64,000 nucleotides of DNA from Paenibacillus montanisoli (GCF_003268025.1 NZ_QLUW01000002.1:1116001-1180000), one strand, 5' to 3'. Counted from the stretch's first letter, positions 1-9,236 are shown. The notes: a model not told the origin generated them from the letters alone. Program-made: numbers and translations.

Positions 1-438
1 GCTAATGAACTTAGGCATGACGTTCAGGAATATATCTGTCTGCAGCTGCACGATGTTCAAGGAACCGTCCGCATTGGTTGCTGCCCCAATGGCATTCAGC
101 AAGTCGTTGTTTCCGATGTCGAGCGTAATATATTCGGCATGCTTCAAATTTTGACGAAACTCTTTATCGTTCTGAACCGCTTGCAGTAGTTGCGCCGACG
201 TCCATCCAGGGAAAGCCAAGTCGATAGTATGCAGCTTTGCATCCTGTTCCATCAAGTAAGGGAAAGCGTATGCAGATGGAGACTCGTTGTCTGCGCCGAG
301 ATTATAGCCGTAGGTAATGGAGTCGCCTAAAGCTACGAGCTGCTTTCTTTCTTGATCGCTGCTCGCCCAAGCAGTGGACGAGAGCAGCGCCCCTGCGATC
401 ATCGTTACTGCGATCGTTTTGGCCATTTTTTTTAACAT
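1..438 (-). CDS. SGNH/GDSL-family hydrolase, secreted (3' end outside window)
   Basis: The visible 146 codons encode an N-terminal signal peptide (LKK-MAKTI..., hydrophobic stretch, then STAWA as a likely signal peptidase site). The mature part begins with the block I motif LVALGDSITYG, whose GDS serine is the nucleophile of SGNH esterases/lipases. A later LDIGNNDLL matches the block III Gly/Asn region. The catalytic Asp-His pair lies beyond the window. ATG at 438 is 12 nt from an AGGAG site. An in-frame TTG at 447 has better spacing (about 6 nt), so the start may be nine bases upstream. Known family members hydrolyse acyl or acetyl esters of lipids or polysaccharides. The substrate here cannot be told. 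No partner gene is visible on its 3' side. Confidence 0.8.
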   Translation of the reverse strand, partial: MLKKMAKTIAVTMIAGALLSSTAWASSDQERKQLVALGDSITYGYNLGADNESPSAYAFPYLMEQDAKLHTIDLAFPGWTSAQLLQAVQNDKEFRQNLKHAEYITLDIGNNDLLNAIGAATNADGSLNIVQLQTDIFLNVMPKFIS

Positions 439-509
439 CAAATTCAAACACTCCTTTTTGTAAGTAAGTTTGATCCGACACAACTAACATAAATTATTTC
501 GTTTTACTT

Positions 510-523
510 AGTTAGTACTAACT
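510..523. promoter_or_regulatory. Perfect 14-bp palindrome upstream of the SGNH hydrolase gene
   Basis: AGTTAGTACTAACT is a perfect inverted repeat about 70 bp upstream of the SGNH hydrolase start. Short palindromes of this TTAGTnnnACTAA style are typical of TetR-type operators. No regulator gene is visible beside it, so the operator role is inference. Confidence 0.35.
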
Positions 524-795
524 TTTTCTAGTACCACCAATCCGCTAATAAATGGTTCAAAAAAATTTACGCGGCTTTTCGTATTTGTCCTGACATTAAT
601 AATCTCATTCCACATAATGACCGCAATACCTGCTGCGAAATGTATCTTCGGATACATTTCGTATCAAATAAATCCCATGTTACTGGATTAGCGGTTTGTT
701 TTTTATATCCCAAAACTTGTTTTAGGTTCTAACGGTTTCCGTTGATGCTGGTGCTGATTTTTAACTTTCGAGATAAGCATAACAAAAATACCTCC

Positions 796-843
796 CTTGA
801 TTCACCGCAGGATTTTAAGTCCTGTGCGTCTGCCAGTTCCGCC
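796..843 (-). pseudogene. tRNA-Leu relic with internal deletion
   Basis: Positions 803-843 match the D-arm and anticodon arm of the intact tRNA-Leu at 10705-10790, including the UAA anticodon loop. On the low-coordinate side the match jumps from the variable-arm base directly to half of the tRNA terminator (CTTGATTCA), so roughly 60 bp holding the T-arm, acceptor 3' strand and half the hairpin are gone. On the other side the 5' acceptor strand is also missing. It cannot fold as a tRNA. The neighbouring GATTGTGG also recurs beside the intact gene, so the piece derives from a copy of the same locus. Confidence 0.8.
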
Positions 844-1017
844 AAAAGATTGTGGCAAGTGATGAAAAGGAGTCGTATCTTCGCTTGGAAGTTCTGTGTA
901 CTAAAGAAGTCCTTCTTCTAGGTACTCAGAATTACTCAATGACTAACCCTTTGAGGTACTCTGAACCTTTGGATTTTACAGACAACAGCAACATCCAGCA
1001 ACAAAATAAAAGAAACC

Positions 1018-1064
1018 TTGATTCATCAAGGTTTCTTGTTGGATGCCGAGGACGGGAATCGAAC
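1018..1064 (-). pseudogene. tRNA-Leu 3' end plus terminator, duplicated fragment
   Basis: This segment is identical over about 45 bp to 10680-10724. It includes the last ~20 bases of tRNA-Leu (half T-arm and acceptor 3' strand) and the AACCTTGAT/ATCAAGGTT terminator hairpin. Beyond 1064 the match stops abruptly inside the T-loop. A weaker match continues below 1018, so it may be a worn tandem copy of the tRNA locus. An attachment-site duplicate left by integration at the tRNA 3' end would look similar at the 1064 boundary. Confidence 0.75.
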
Positions 1065-1110
1065 ATCGTTTGCGGCTCTATATGATTGGTACCTTCAGCG
1101 CTTCTCCCGT

Positions 1111-2052
1111 TTAGCCGACTGTCTCCGGCCGGTGCTCAGCTTGCTGCTCCACGACCGTGCCGTCATCAAGCCGCAGCCAGGATTCGAAGCCGGGTTCCCC
1201 AAGATGCAGCCGGATCACCCGCGCGCCGCGAGGAAATCCTTCCCTCCCGTACGTATTATAGCCGGAAGCTCTACCGTAGCATAACTGGATCCCATGATGC
1301 TCGCTCCAGAAATCGTTAATGTGGTCATGTCCGACGAACGTACCCATCATATCGCCGTTCTCCAACATTGCCGCGAACAAACCGGAGTTGATTCGCGAGC
1401 AGCCTATCTCTTCGTACTTGACGCCATAGCAGATATTTTGTTGCCAAGCCTCCTCATATTCCAGCAGTGGGATATGGAAGAAGGCAAGCGAAGGAACCGG
1501 CGAACCCCCGTTGTTTGCTTTATAGCCTTTCGATAGCTTCGTGTACCACTCGACTTGGGATTGACGAATCCAATCCCATTCGATCGTTTTCGGCGCATAG
1601 GCGCCTGAGTCTAGAAAATAGAGAACCACTTTGGCAAAGCTTCCCGTGTTGTCAGTCAGTTCCACGACAAAGTTTCCGATACCGTGAACATCCTCAGGGC
1701 CTGCGCTCCCGATCCCATACTTGCTATTCTCCTGAAGCGCCATCAGCTCCGCGTTCGACACCGGCGACTTGCCGCCTTCGTCGTCATGATTTCCAAACAC
1801 GAGAGCCCAGGCAATCCCGCGATCTTCAGCAACCGCAACGGCTTCGTTAAACGCTCGGATCGGATCGTCGGTATTTAATCCCATTATCGTATCTCCGGTA
1901 AACACAACGAGATCCGGCTGCTCTGCATCCAGTATGTCATCCATCAGCAGGCGGCTTTTTTGATCCAGTTCGTCTCCATCTCGCCAATGAACATCTGTGA
2001 ATTGAACGATCACAAAACTATTATTTTCGCGAAAAGCCAACCTATGCGCCAT
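1111..2052 (-). CDS. Calcineurin-like metallophosphoesterase
   Basis: The 313-residue protein has the full metallophosphoesterase signature: FTDVHW (Asp20, His22), TGDT (Asp54), GNHD (87-90) and a late GHDHIND, which together bind two metal ions. There is no signal peptide, so it is probably cytoplasmic. It resembles the Dcr2/YkoQ-like branch that hydrolyses phosphomono- or diesters; the exact substrate is unknown. The ATG at 2052 follows a good GAGGGAG site. It is the last gene of a same-strand run behind a MATE transporter and PHP hydrolases, which suggests a shared role in handling a phosphorylated compound. Confidence 0.85.
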   Translation of the reverse strand: MAHRLAFRENNSFVIVQFTDVHWRDGDELDQKSRLLMDDILDAEQPDLVVFTGDTIMGLNTDDPIRAFNEAVAVAEDRGIAWALVFGNHDDEGGKSPVSNAELMALQENSKYGIGSAGPEDVHGIGNFVVELTDNTGSFAKVVLYFLDSGAYAPKTIEWDWIRQSQVEWYTKLSKGYKANNGGSPVPSLAFFHIPLLEYEEAWQQNICYGVKYEEIGCSRINSGLFAAMLENGDMMGTFVGHDHINDFWSEHHGIQLCYGRASGYNTYGREGFPRGARVIRLHLGEPGFESWLRLDDGTVVEQQAEHRPETVG

Positions 2053-2103
2053 CGAACTCCCTCGTTTCCAGTAAAATTTTCACTTGCAACCACTGAAGAC
2101 CCG

Positions 2104-3456
2104 CTACGCTGAATGTATCAGATTATGCTGCCAACGTCGGGATTTGTAGCGCCACAAACCGATAATGGCCTTGGAGATTTCCTCCGTCGCGTATAGGCCG
2201 TACACGACTTCAATCGGCCATTTCATGATACCCGCTCCGAAAAAAGCGAGAGGGATCCCGACTAGCCATGTGGAGCTAAGCACAAGCTTCATGGAATATT
2301 GCGTATCACCGCCGCTGCGGAACACACCTACGATCCAGATGTTGTTGAGAAAATTGCAAATTAGTACACAAGACATAATTCGGAGAATCCATATTGCCTG
2401 TCCGTGTAGCTGCTCGCTGATATGAAAAAAACGGACAACGAGCGGCGCCGAAGTAAACAAGGCTGCCCCGATGACAACCGCCAGTATACAGCCGATTCGT
2501 GTGAATCTTTCCGCATATTTTTGCGCCTGTTCCCTGTTTTGCATCCCGATCTGTTCGCCAATCATAACACTCGCCGATTGTGCGAACCCTGATATACCTG
2601 CCGATACAAAATTGCCGATTACCTTCGAAATCTGAATCATCGCGATTGCTGCCGCGCCGCTCATCCCGAATGCCACCATATACATCGTTGTTCCTAATCC
2701 CCATAACGATTCATGGATAATGATAGGCTTCGTAATCCGGAAAACCTTCCTGATCAATTCACGATCAAGCCACGGCAAAATCAATAATGATACAGCTACT
2801 TCTTTCTTCCATACATACACATACACAATTGTTGTCAAGAGAAGGAGCAGCTTCGAGATCAATGTAGCTGCCGCGGCACCGTATACTCCCATGGCAGCAA
2901 ATCCGAAATGACCGTAAATTAGCACATAATTCAGGAACGTATTCAGACAAAGTGACAATATGGTCAAATACATAATCACTTTCACAACACCGATGCTCTT
3001 CAAGCTCATCGCATATGCGGTCGTGACAGCTGATGCGACATACCCGCAGCTCATAATAGACACAAATGTTGCTGTCGTCTTCAGCAGCTGTTGATCTCCT
3101 GTAAACGGAGTAAATACGAATGGTGAGCCGAACGTGAGCAGGATAACAAAAAGGATGCTGATTGCCAGACCGCTAAAAACAGTCAACGCCGCTAGCTTTT
3201 TAATCGAGTCATAATCTCTTTCCCCGTAATATTGAGACATAAACACGGACGGACCGCTCAACACGCCTGCCAGAATCATCCCGAGCAAAAACTCGAATTG
3301 ACCGGCAATGCCAACTGCAGCAATCGATTCTTCCCCCAAGCTTGCGACCATCATGGAATCGATCAGCATAAAGGATGATGCGAACAGAAACTGCAAAGTC
3401 AATGGAATGGATAACTGTAATAACTTGCTATTGAATTCATTGCGTGCATTTTCCAT
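2104..3456 (-). CDS. MATE-family efflux transporter
   Basis: The 450-residue protein has about twelve hydrophobic segments in two similar halves. Early motifs such as SIPLTLQFLFASSFMLIDSMMV and later IGNFVSAGISGFAQSASVMIGEQIG are typical of the multidrug and toxin extrusion family, which exports drugs or metabolites in exchange for sodium ions or protons at the cytoplasmic membrane. Length is normal for the family. It starts 15 bp after the upstream PHP gene ends, so the two are probably co-transcribed. The site before the ATG (TAGGGGAC) is a modest ribosome binding site. The cargo cannot be predicted. Confidence 0.88.
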   Translation of the reverse strand: MENARNEFNSKLLQLSIPLTLQFLFASSFMLIDSMMVASLGEESIAAVGIAGQFEFLLGMILAGVLSGPSVFMSQYYGERDYDSIKKLAALTVFSGLAISILFVILLTFGSPFVFTPFTGDQQLLKTTATFVSIMSCGYVASAVTTAYAMSLKSIGVVKVIMYLTILSLCLNTFLNYVLIYGHFGFAAMGVYGAAAATLISKLLLLLTTIVYVYVWKKEVAVSLLILPWLDRELIRKVFRITKPIIIHESLWGLGTTMYMVAFGMSGAAAIAMIQISKVIGNFVSAGISGFAQSASVMIGEQIGMQNREQAQKYAERFTRIGCILAVVIGAALFTSAPLVVRFFHISEQLHGQAIWILRIMSCVLICNFLNNIWIVGVFRSGGDTQYSMKLVLSSTWLVGIPLAFFGAGIMKWPIEVVYGLYATEEISKAIIGLWRYKSRRWQHNLIHSA

Positions 3457-3471
3457 CTGCTGTTGCGTCCC

Positions 3472-4275
3472 CTATATCGTCACGAGATAAGGAGCCCGAT
3501 TACGAAACTGTACGACTTCATGAATATCATACGATTTCAGTAATTCCAGCGCCTGGCCAAAGCCTTGTTCATAACTGCTGACCCGATGAGCATCTGATCC
3601 GAGCGAGAACCATTTGCCGCCTAAATCCAGGTACATTTCAATCAGGTAGCTGTGCGGATGAATCCAACCTTGCCGAAACAGCCCTGTCGTATTCAACTCC
3701 AACACTTTATCCTTGCTTATCATCATTTTTAATAAGTCATACAGAATGGTTCTACAACGCTCGTAATCCTCTACGGTAACGATTGTATTCGTATACCGGC
3801 TAACATAATCAAGGTGTGCCACAACATCATAATTATCCATCAATTGGACGGCATTGCGAACATGCAAGAAATATTCCTCCAAGATCCGATCCATGGACTG
3901 ACTGTGAAAAGCTTCTTCCGAAAAATCTAGCACGCCATTATTGTGAGCGGAAAGCAGAACCAGATCAAAAGAATAACGCTGTAAATACTCATTAATTTCA
4001 TTATGGTAATCTTTACGATATCCAACCTCGATGCCTTTCCGTATTTCAATATCATAGGTTTGACGCAACTCGGTAACCTCTTGTTCATAACTGACCATGT
4101 CGATCAGGACGTCTTTCTTGAAATACTTGCAATCATAATCGAAATGATCCGTTGTCACAATTGCTTTCTTTCCTAAGCTTATCGCATGTTCAACAATATT
4201 CTTAATAGGTTCTTCCGAGTCTGGAGAATAATTGGAGTGGACATGCTGATCCACAATCATCTTCGGAACTTGCAT
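3472..4275 (-). CDS. PHP-domain hydrolase, histidinol-phosphatase-like
   Basis: The 267-residue protein opens with DQHVHSNYSPDS (His11, His13), the first metal-binding motif of the PHP fold. It continues with TTDHFDYD (Asp43, His44), LLSAHNN, VVAHLDYVSRY and a late LGSDAHR. This is the order found in HisK/HisJ-type histidinol-phosphate phosphatases, which hydrolyse phosphate monoesters with a trinuclear metal site. No histidine biosynthesis gene is nearby, so another phosphoester in the same pathway as the ABC importer is more likely. It sits 15 bp before the MATE gene and 41 bp after the DeoR gene in one direction. Confidence 0.82.
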   Translation of the reverse strand: MQVPKMIVDQHVHSNYSPDSEEPIKNIVEHAISLGKKAIVTTDHFDYDCKYFKKDVLIDMVSYEQEVTELRQTYDIEIRKGIEVGYRKDYHNEINEYLQRYSFDLVLLSAHNNGVLDFSEEAFHSQSMDRILEEYFLHVRNAVQLMDNYDVVAHLDYVSRYTNTIVTVEDYERCRTILYDLLKMMISKDKVLELNTTGLFRQGWIHPHSYLIEMYLDLGGKWFSLGSDAHRVSSYEQGFGQALELLKSYDIHEVVQFRNRAPYLVTI

Positions 4276-4316
4276 TTCATAAAACCTTCCTTCACCATAG
4301 TTGCATCTTTGCTTCG

Positions 4317-5093
4317 TTAAGCCTTTACCCAGCTAATGTTCGCTCGGTCGAGCTTTTCTTTCCATTCAGTAGGCGGTGCTGAATCACAAATCACACAATT
4401 CACTTCGTTGTAATCGGCATATTTGTACATGGATTTCACACCAATCTTCGAATGGTCAATCACGATATGCACTTTATTAGATCGCTCTAGCATTCTTCTG
4501 AGAAGATTGCCTTCATCAATATGATAGGTTGTAATTCCATGCGCAATCGAATATCCGTTTGCCCCGATAAACGCTTTATCAATATAAAATTTCTCGAGCA
4601 AGTCGATCGTCATCGAGCCTGATGCAAACATTTGATCCGTGTCGATTTCGCCGCCAAGAAAAATAATTCTTCCTGTAAAATAACCGGCTTTTTTACGCTC
4701 GATAAGACTGTTCAATACCTGGATACAGCCGACGATGATCGTCAAGTTTTTTTTATTTAATAAGTGGTTGGAGATCTGAATCGTAGTCGTGCCTACGCCC
4801 ATGGCAATCACATCATAATCGTCAATCAGTTCAACCGCTTTCATGCCAACACGCTGCTTCTCTTGGATATGGATGGAGTTGCGCTGGCTGTAAGGCGCCT
4901 CGTACAAAGTAAAATTAGGCTTGATGCCGCCCCCGTGTACGATAAGCAGCTTGTTTTCTCGGCTTAACGCGTCCAAATCTCGGCGAACCGTCACCTTGGA
5001 AACGTTCAAATGTTCGGAGAGTTCATTAACCGTTACTCTTCCCTTGGCATTCAATTCTGCCAAAATCATGCTCATTCGTTCAACCTGCAGCAC
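4317..5093 (-). CDS. DeoR-family transcriptional regulator
   Basis: The 258-residue protein has a DeoR-type winged helix at residues 5-58 (RMSMILAELNAKGRVTVNELSEHLNVSKVTVRRDLDAL, given here as its span). It is followed by a sugar-phosphate isomerase-like effector domain with the ligand-loop signature MGVGTTT near 115. Such proteins repress catabolic operons until a phosphorylated sugar binds. The start is GTG: AGAAGG lies nine bases upstream, while the first ATG (M7) has no site. It lies inside the operon it probably controls; direct TTGTTCTT repeats upstream of the importer ATPase are a candidate operator. Confidence 0.88.
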   Translation of the reverse strand: MLQVERMSMILAELNAKGRVTVNELSEHLNVSKVTVRRDLDALSRENKLLIVHGGGIKPNFTLYEAPYSQRNSIHIQEKQRVGMKAVELIDDYDVIAMGVGTTTIQISNHLLNKKNLTIIVGCIQVLNSLIERKKAGYFTGRIIFLGGEIDTDQMFASGSMTIDLLEKFYIDKAFIGANGYSIAHGITTYHIDEGNLLRRMLERSNKVHIVIDHSKIGVKSMYKYADYNEVNCVICDSAPPTEWKEKLDRANISWVKA

Positions 5094-5175
5094 TAGAATT
5101 CACCTTCTCAATTAATAGAATCAAACCGGGATACAACACGAATCTGTTTCCCGGTTTGATAAACAGATTGAGTGA

Positions 5176-6135
5176 TTAATCTAAATAAATCGGATTTGTG
5201 AAGGCAAATTTCCCATATTTATCATAACATTCGACTCTGATAAATTTCTCGTCTCCCCGCAACTTTCTACGAAGTGATGTGATATTCTCACCAAGCTCAA
5301 TTTGATACTGACGAACATCACCATTCATATAAATGCGTTCAACCGGAGAGCATTCGAAGATAACTTCATCATTCTCGATGCGGAACTCATAGATTTCTGG
5401 ACCAGTCGAGGAATAGAAGCTGCCTTCGACCAAAGCTCGGATAACTGCATTGCGCGTCAGCTCGGGGGCTTTGACAACTACCCAGCCTCCAAAAGAGTCG
5501 TTGAAGATGTCGCCCGGATATCTGTTGTGGTTATCGTCGGTTGCCGTCCCCCAAAGCTTCTTGCCTTTTCGCAGCAGTGTTTCCCACATAATTCGGGAAT
5601 TGCCCATGTTCTCATGCCACTCGGAGCAATGGTTGTAAACTTCTAGTGCGAACAGGTTATCTAGTGCATAGACATCTTCCCATTCAACCGTGGACCAATG
5701 CGGATGATTGAACATGACGATATTGCCTCGTGACACCATTTCGTCAATGAATTGCTGTGCAGTTTCAAAGCTAACGAAATCCGGCCAAATGATTGGCTCC
5801 ATATGCCTCAGCGGCACTTTCGTCGCTGCGCGCAGATGTTCGTCAGTTCCCATGATGACATGTAGGTGAAAGATTCTGATATCGCCTACCGGCATCCGGA
5901 TGCCCACTTCACTGGCTGGCAGCAAGATGAAATTCGGCTCATTCTCATGCTCGAAGTTCGTGAAGAAATCATGCTCAGAGTGTGCAATGAAAGAATACCC
6001 TCTTTGTTTATAAGCCTCTCGTAGCTCTTCCGGCGTTAGAGCGCCGTCGGATAAGGTAGAATGACCGTGCAAGTTTCCTTTATACCATTTGCCGCCATCC
6101 ATGAAACTATTTTTTGTAATCCTTGTCATACACAT
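5176..6135 (-). CDS. PHP-domain metal-dependent hydrolase (CehA/McbA-like)
   Basis: The 319-residue protein has GNLHGHSTLSDG (His23, His25), AHSEHDFF near residue 51, MFNHPHW near 165 and a TATDDNHN stretch near 225, all consistent with the metal site of a PHP hydrolase. The last ~90 residues look like a small beta-rich domain. This arrangement recalls CehA/McbA-type proteins, some of which cleave esters or phosphoesters. It has no export signal. It begins 19 bp after the solute-binding lipoprotein gene, so it very likely acts on what the importer brings in. ATG at 6135 and 6129 are both possible starts. Confidence 0.78.
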   Translation of the reverse strand: MCMTRITKNSFMDGGKWYKGNLHGHSTLSDGALTPEELREAYKQRGYSFIAHSEHDFFTNFEHENEPNFILLPASEVGIRMPVGDIRIFHLHVIMGTDEHLRAATKVPLRHMEPIIWPDFVSFETAQQFIDEMVSRGNIVMFNHPHWSTVEWEDVYALDNLFALEVYNHCSEWHENMGNSRIMWETLLRKGKKLWGTATDDNHNRYPGDIFNDSFGGWVVVKAPELTRNAVIRALVEGSFYSSTGPEIYEFRIENDEVIFECSPVERIYMNGDVRQYQIELGENITSLRRKLRGDEKFIRVECYDKYGKFAFTNPIYLD

Positions 6136-6154
6136 ACACCATCCCTAGTTTAGT

Positions 6155-7489
6155 TTACTTGTTTTCATCGATAATCTTTTGCGCTGCAACGGCGGCATCA
6201 TGAACGACTTGTTTCGGATCTTTGGAAGTGTCAATCAAAGCGCTTTTCATAAATTCAACATTGGACGTGTAGATTGCTTTCCAGTTCTTCGACCAAGGCC
6301 GGCTGTGTGCGAATTGAAGTTGGTCGATTGCAACTTTGAATTGCGGTTTTTCTTGCAGCCATTTCTTTAATTCCGGCGTTTCTAGTGCAGATTTGGTAGT
6401 TGGCAAATATCCCGTTTGTTCGAAGAAACTCACTACATTCTCGTCTTGAGACAAGAAATCGAGGAACTTTCCAGCCGCCTTCTTCTGCTCTTCTGTCGCT
6501 TTGTCAATAATGATCGCATTCGCCCCGCCGGTTACCATGGAATTCTTTCCGCCTTCTTGTGGTTGGTACGCTACTGAGACGTTGAACTTCGTGTTATTGA
6601 TAAGCTGACCCATCGATCCGATGGAATCAAAATCCATCGCAACTTTACCGTCAAGGAAATTTTGCTTGATAAGATCGGACTGATTCTCTTGCGCACTATA
6701 TGCATTTAACATCGTTTTATCTTTAATCATGTCTTGGAACAATTTAACGATGGAGCTGCCTTTTTCATTATCAAATGCAACCTGGCTTCCATCCTTGTTG
6801 ACCATCTCGCCTCCGTAGGAGTATACGGCTGATTCCCAATACCATGCATCTGAATCCCAGTAGCCGGAGAAACCATAGATGCCTTTAGCCGGATCTGTCA
6901 ATTTTTTTGCGTATTCCTGTAGCTCTGTCCAAGTTTTAGGACCTGCCGGATCCAATCCAGCTGCTTTAACCAAATCTGCGTTCATGTACAGGATCGGCGT
7001 GCTGCGGTTCATCGGCGCCGCTTTGAAAACGCCATCCGCAAAGCTCGAACGCGTCAAGCCTTCGATGTAGTTGTCGATGGTCGATTGGGACATATATTTA
7101 CTCAGATCTGCTGCAATAGGATTATATCGACCTAGGAAGGACTCTTCGATTTGAGCGATGACCGGGGTGTTTTTGGCAACAAGAGCCGCTTCCAGTTTCT
7201 CAGCTACGCCGTCGTAGCCGCCTTGGCCAGACATAACGACTTCAACGTCCGGATTTGCGTCATTGAACTTTTTCACAGCATCCGCCATTAACTTACCGTT
7301 GCCTTGAGACGGATCCCAGATGGACCAAAAATCAACCTTTACTTTTTCTTTTGCTTCAGGTGCAGATGCGTTTTGAGCTGCGCCGTCTTGACTGTTGTCT
7401 GTGGATGGCGATTCTTTTGAACAGCCTGTCACTCCAATTACCGTTGCTAATAGACCCATAGCCACTGCATTCTTCAAGTTGATTTTCAT
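6155..7489 (-). CDS. Extracellular solute-binding lipoprotein of sugar-type ABC importer
   Basis: The 444-residue protein begins with a lipoprotein signal ending in GVTGC (Cys23), so it is anchored to the outer face of the membrane. The rest is a family 1 (MalE/UgpB-type) binding protein, with KVDFWSIWDPSQG, an internal PILYMNADLVKAAG, and a C-terminal GKFLDFLSQDENVVSFF. ATG at 7489 is chosen because GGAGGAA lies seven bases upstream; the longer frame would start inside that site. It is the fourth gene of the importer operon. The ligand is unproven; the neighbouring hydrolases and the UgpB-like class make a phosphorylated or glycosidic small molecule plausible. Confidence 0.9.
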   Translation of the reverse strand: MKINLKNAVAMGLLATVIGVTGCSKESPSTDNSQDGAAQNASAPEAKEKVKVDFWSIWDPSQGNGKLMADAVKKFNDANPDVEVVMSGQGGYDGVAEKLEAALVAKNTPVIAQIEESFLGRYNPIAADLSKYMSQSTIDNYIEGLTRSSFADGVFKAAPMNRSTPILYMNADLVKAAGLDPAGPKTWTELQEYAKKLTDPAKGIYGFSGYWDSDAWYWESAVYSYGGEMVNKDGSQVAFDNEKGSSIVKLFQDMIKDKTMLNAYSAQENQSDLIKQNFLDGKVAMDFDSIGSMGQLINNTKFNVSVAYQPQEGGKNSMVTGGANAIIIDKATEEQKKAAGKFLDFLSQDENVVSFFEQTGYLPTTKSALETPELKKWLQEKPQFKVAIDQLQFAHSRPWSKNWKAIYTSNVEFMKSALIDTSKDPKQVVHDAAVAAQKIIDENK

Positions 7490-7527
7490 TTGAATTTCCT
7501 CCACTTTTTCTTTGTTTATATTAAGGG

Positions 7528-8346
7528 TTACTTAATACCGTATACAAAGGCATTCTTGATGAAACGGTTCGCTGCAATATACAGAACCAGGATCGGGATG
7601 ATTAGCATCATATTGCCTGCCATCAATTCGTTCCATTGTGTTAAGCCAGGTGTATCGGAAATCATGCCTTTGACCGACATCGGCAACGTACGCACGCTTT
7701 CTGAATTCGTCAATATGAGCGGCCAGAAGTAGTCGTTCCATTTGGATATGCAGGTGAACAGCATTGCAGTCAACACGAACGGCTTCGCGATTGGCAGCAT
7801 GAGCTGGACTATGATTTGCAGCTCGGTTGCTTTATCCATTCTGGCTGCGTCGAGCAGCTCGTCCGGGATTTGCTTGAATGCTTGAGTCATGAAGAATATT
7901 GCAAATGACGAATAAATGAACGGAATAATCATTGCCCAGTAGGTATCAAGCCAGCCAAAATCACTGACCAGCACATAAATGGGAACGAACGAGACTTGAG
8001 CCGGCAATACCAAATCGACCAGTACAAGCGCGAAGAAAAGCCCAGCGAATCTGAACTTCTTCTTGGCAAACGCATAAGCTGCCGGAATGCACACGAGCAG
8101 TTGGCCAAGCACGATGGAAAAGGTGACGATAACCGAATTCATCGCGTAGTGTAAGAAGTGAATGCGAACATAAGTTTTAGAGTAGTTGACGAATTGCGGT
8201 GCTTTCGGCAAAAAGTCAGGCGGAAACTTAATCGATTCCAAATACGTTTTTAAAGATGTGCTGAGCATCCAAATGAATGGGAACACAAACACGAGAACTA
8301 AAGTAATAAGTAACAAGATTCGTAGCACTTTGGCCGCATAGCTCAT
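7528..8346 (-). CDS. ABC importer permease, MalG/UgpE type
   Basis: The 272-residue membrane protein has six hydrophobic segments. Its EAA loop (ELLDAARMDKATELQIIVQ, near residue 185) docks on the ATPase. The N-terminal PFIWMLSTSLKT and the LNDYFWPLI-like segment near 225 are typical of MalG-type permeases of carbohydrate importers. It begins 17 bp after the partner permease gene ends and is followed by the binding-protein gene. Together with its partner it forms the transmembrane channel for a CUT1-type substrate. Confidence 0.92.
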   Translation of the reverse strand: MSYAAKVLRILLLITLVLVFVFPFIWMLSTSLKTYLESIKFPPDFLPKAPQFVNYSKTYVRIHFLHYAMNSVIVTFSIVLGQLLVCIPAAYAFAKKKFRFAGLFFALVLVDLVLPAQVSFVPIYVLVSDFGWLDTYWAMIIPFIYSSFAIFFMTQAFKQIPDELLDAARMDKATELQIIVQLMLPIAKPFVLTAMLFTCISKWNDYFWPLILTNSESVRTLPMSVKGMISDTPGLTQWNELMAGNMMLIIPILVLYIAANRFIKNAFVYGIK

Positions 8347-8363
8347 GTTCTTTAATCCTCCGA

Positions 8364-9236
8364 TTACTGATAGTGAACTTTCTTGTTGAAGAATGCATAG
8401 TTGATCACCGCGATAATGCTGACCATGATCATAAACAAGATCGAGCCTGCACTTGCTTTACCGATATTAAACTGCAGGAAGCCAATCTGATAGATCCAGT
8501 AAACGATCAGATTCGAGGAATTTTCCGGTCCACCCTTGGTCATCAAGCTAACGACATCGAACGCGCTAAATGAGGAAATGATCGATGTAATGAGCAGAAA
8601 GAACAAGGTCGGCGACAAGAGTGGCAGCGTAATGCGGAACAGCGTCGTCCATCTTCCTGCCTTATCCAGCTTGGCCGCTTCATAGATGTATCGCGGTATG
8701 GATTGCAGTCCCGCGATCACGATCATCACATTGTAACCGAGGCCTTTCCAAATAGAGACGATGATAATGGACATCAGTGACGTTTCAGGACTCATCATCC
8801 ACTTCAGCGTTGGCAGTCCAAACCATTTCAGCACAAAGTTGAGAATGCCAACATTAGGATCCATCAACCACATCCACATCACAGTGACGGATACAGCGGA
8901 AAGAATGTTTGGCGTAAAGATGATGCTCTGCACCAGATTGTCCGAAAGTCTGTTCTTTTGCAAAAAGATGCCGATTACAAATGCCAATACGATACCGATT
9001 ACAACTGTGAAGAAGGCGAATATCAACGTGTTTCTTAGTACCATCCAAAATACGGGATCTTTAAAAATATTGATGTAATTTTTAAATCCCACATATTCTT
9101 TCGTCCCTAACACAGTGTCCCAATTCATGAAGCTGACTCGCACTGCGAAGAGGATCGGGTACAAGGAAAATACGGAAACGAGTATAATCGCCGGAGCAAT
9201 GAGGATGTAAGGGTTGCGGATGATTTTGTTAACCAT
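8364..9236 (-). CDS. ABC importer permease, MalF/UgpA type
   Basis: The 290-residue membrane protein has six predicted helices. The N-terminal NPYILIAPAIILVSVFSLYP and an EAA loop (IYEAAKLDKAGRWTTLFRI, near 190) place it among MalF/UgpA-type permeases. ATG at 9236 overlaps the end of the ATPase gene by eight bases (ATGGTTAA), so translation is probably coupled to it. Upstream ATGs at 9242 and 9248 cannot be excluded, as no candidate has a clear ribosome binding site. It pairs with the MalG-type permease downstream. Confidence 0.9.
   Translation of the reverse strand: MVNKIIRNPYILIAPAIILVSVFSLYPILFAVRVSFMNWDTVLGTKEYVGFKNYINIFKDPVFWMVLRNTLIFAFFTVVIGIVLAFVIGIFLQKNRLSDNLVQSIIFTPNILSAVSVTVMWMWLMDPNVGILNFVLKWFGLPTLKWMMSPETSLMSIIIVSIWKGLGYNVMIVIAGLQSIPRYIYEAAKLDKAGRWTTLFRITLPLLSPTLFFLLITSIISSFSAFDVVSLMTKGGPENSSNLIVYWIYQIGFLQFNIGKASAGSILFMIMVSIIAVINYAFFNKKVHYQ

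Larger units (their letters stand above)
439..1110. other. Gene-free stretch with tRNA-Leu relics
   Basis: This 670-base gap contains no convincing coding region; the short reading frames in it lack ribosome binding sites and family features. Recognisable content is a 14-bp palindrome at 510-523 and two broken tRNA-Leu pieces (796-843 and 1018-1064). A diverged copy of the sequence that lies downstream of the intact tRNA-Leu is also present: positions 954-978 resemble 10617-10640. The composition is AT-rich. Confidence 0.6.
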
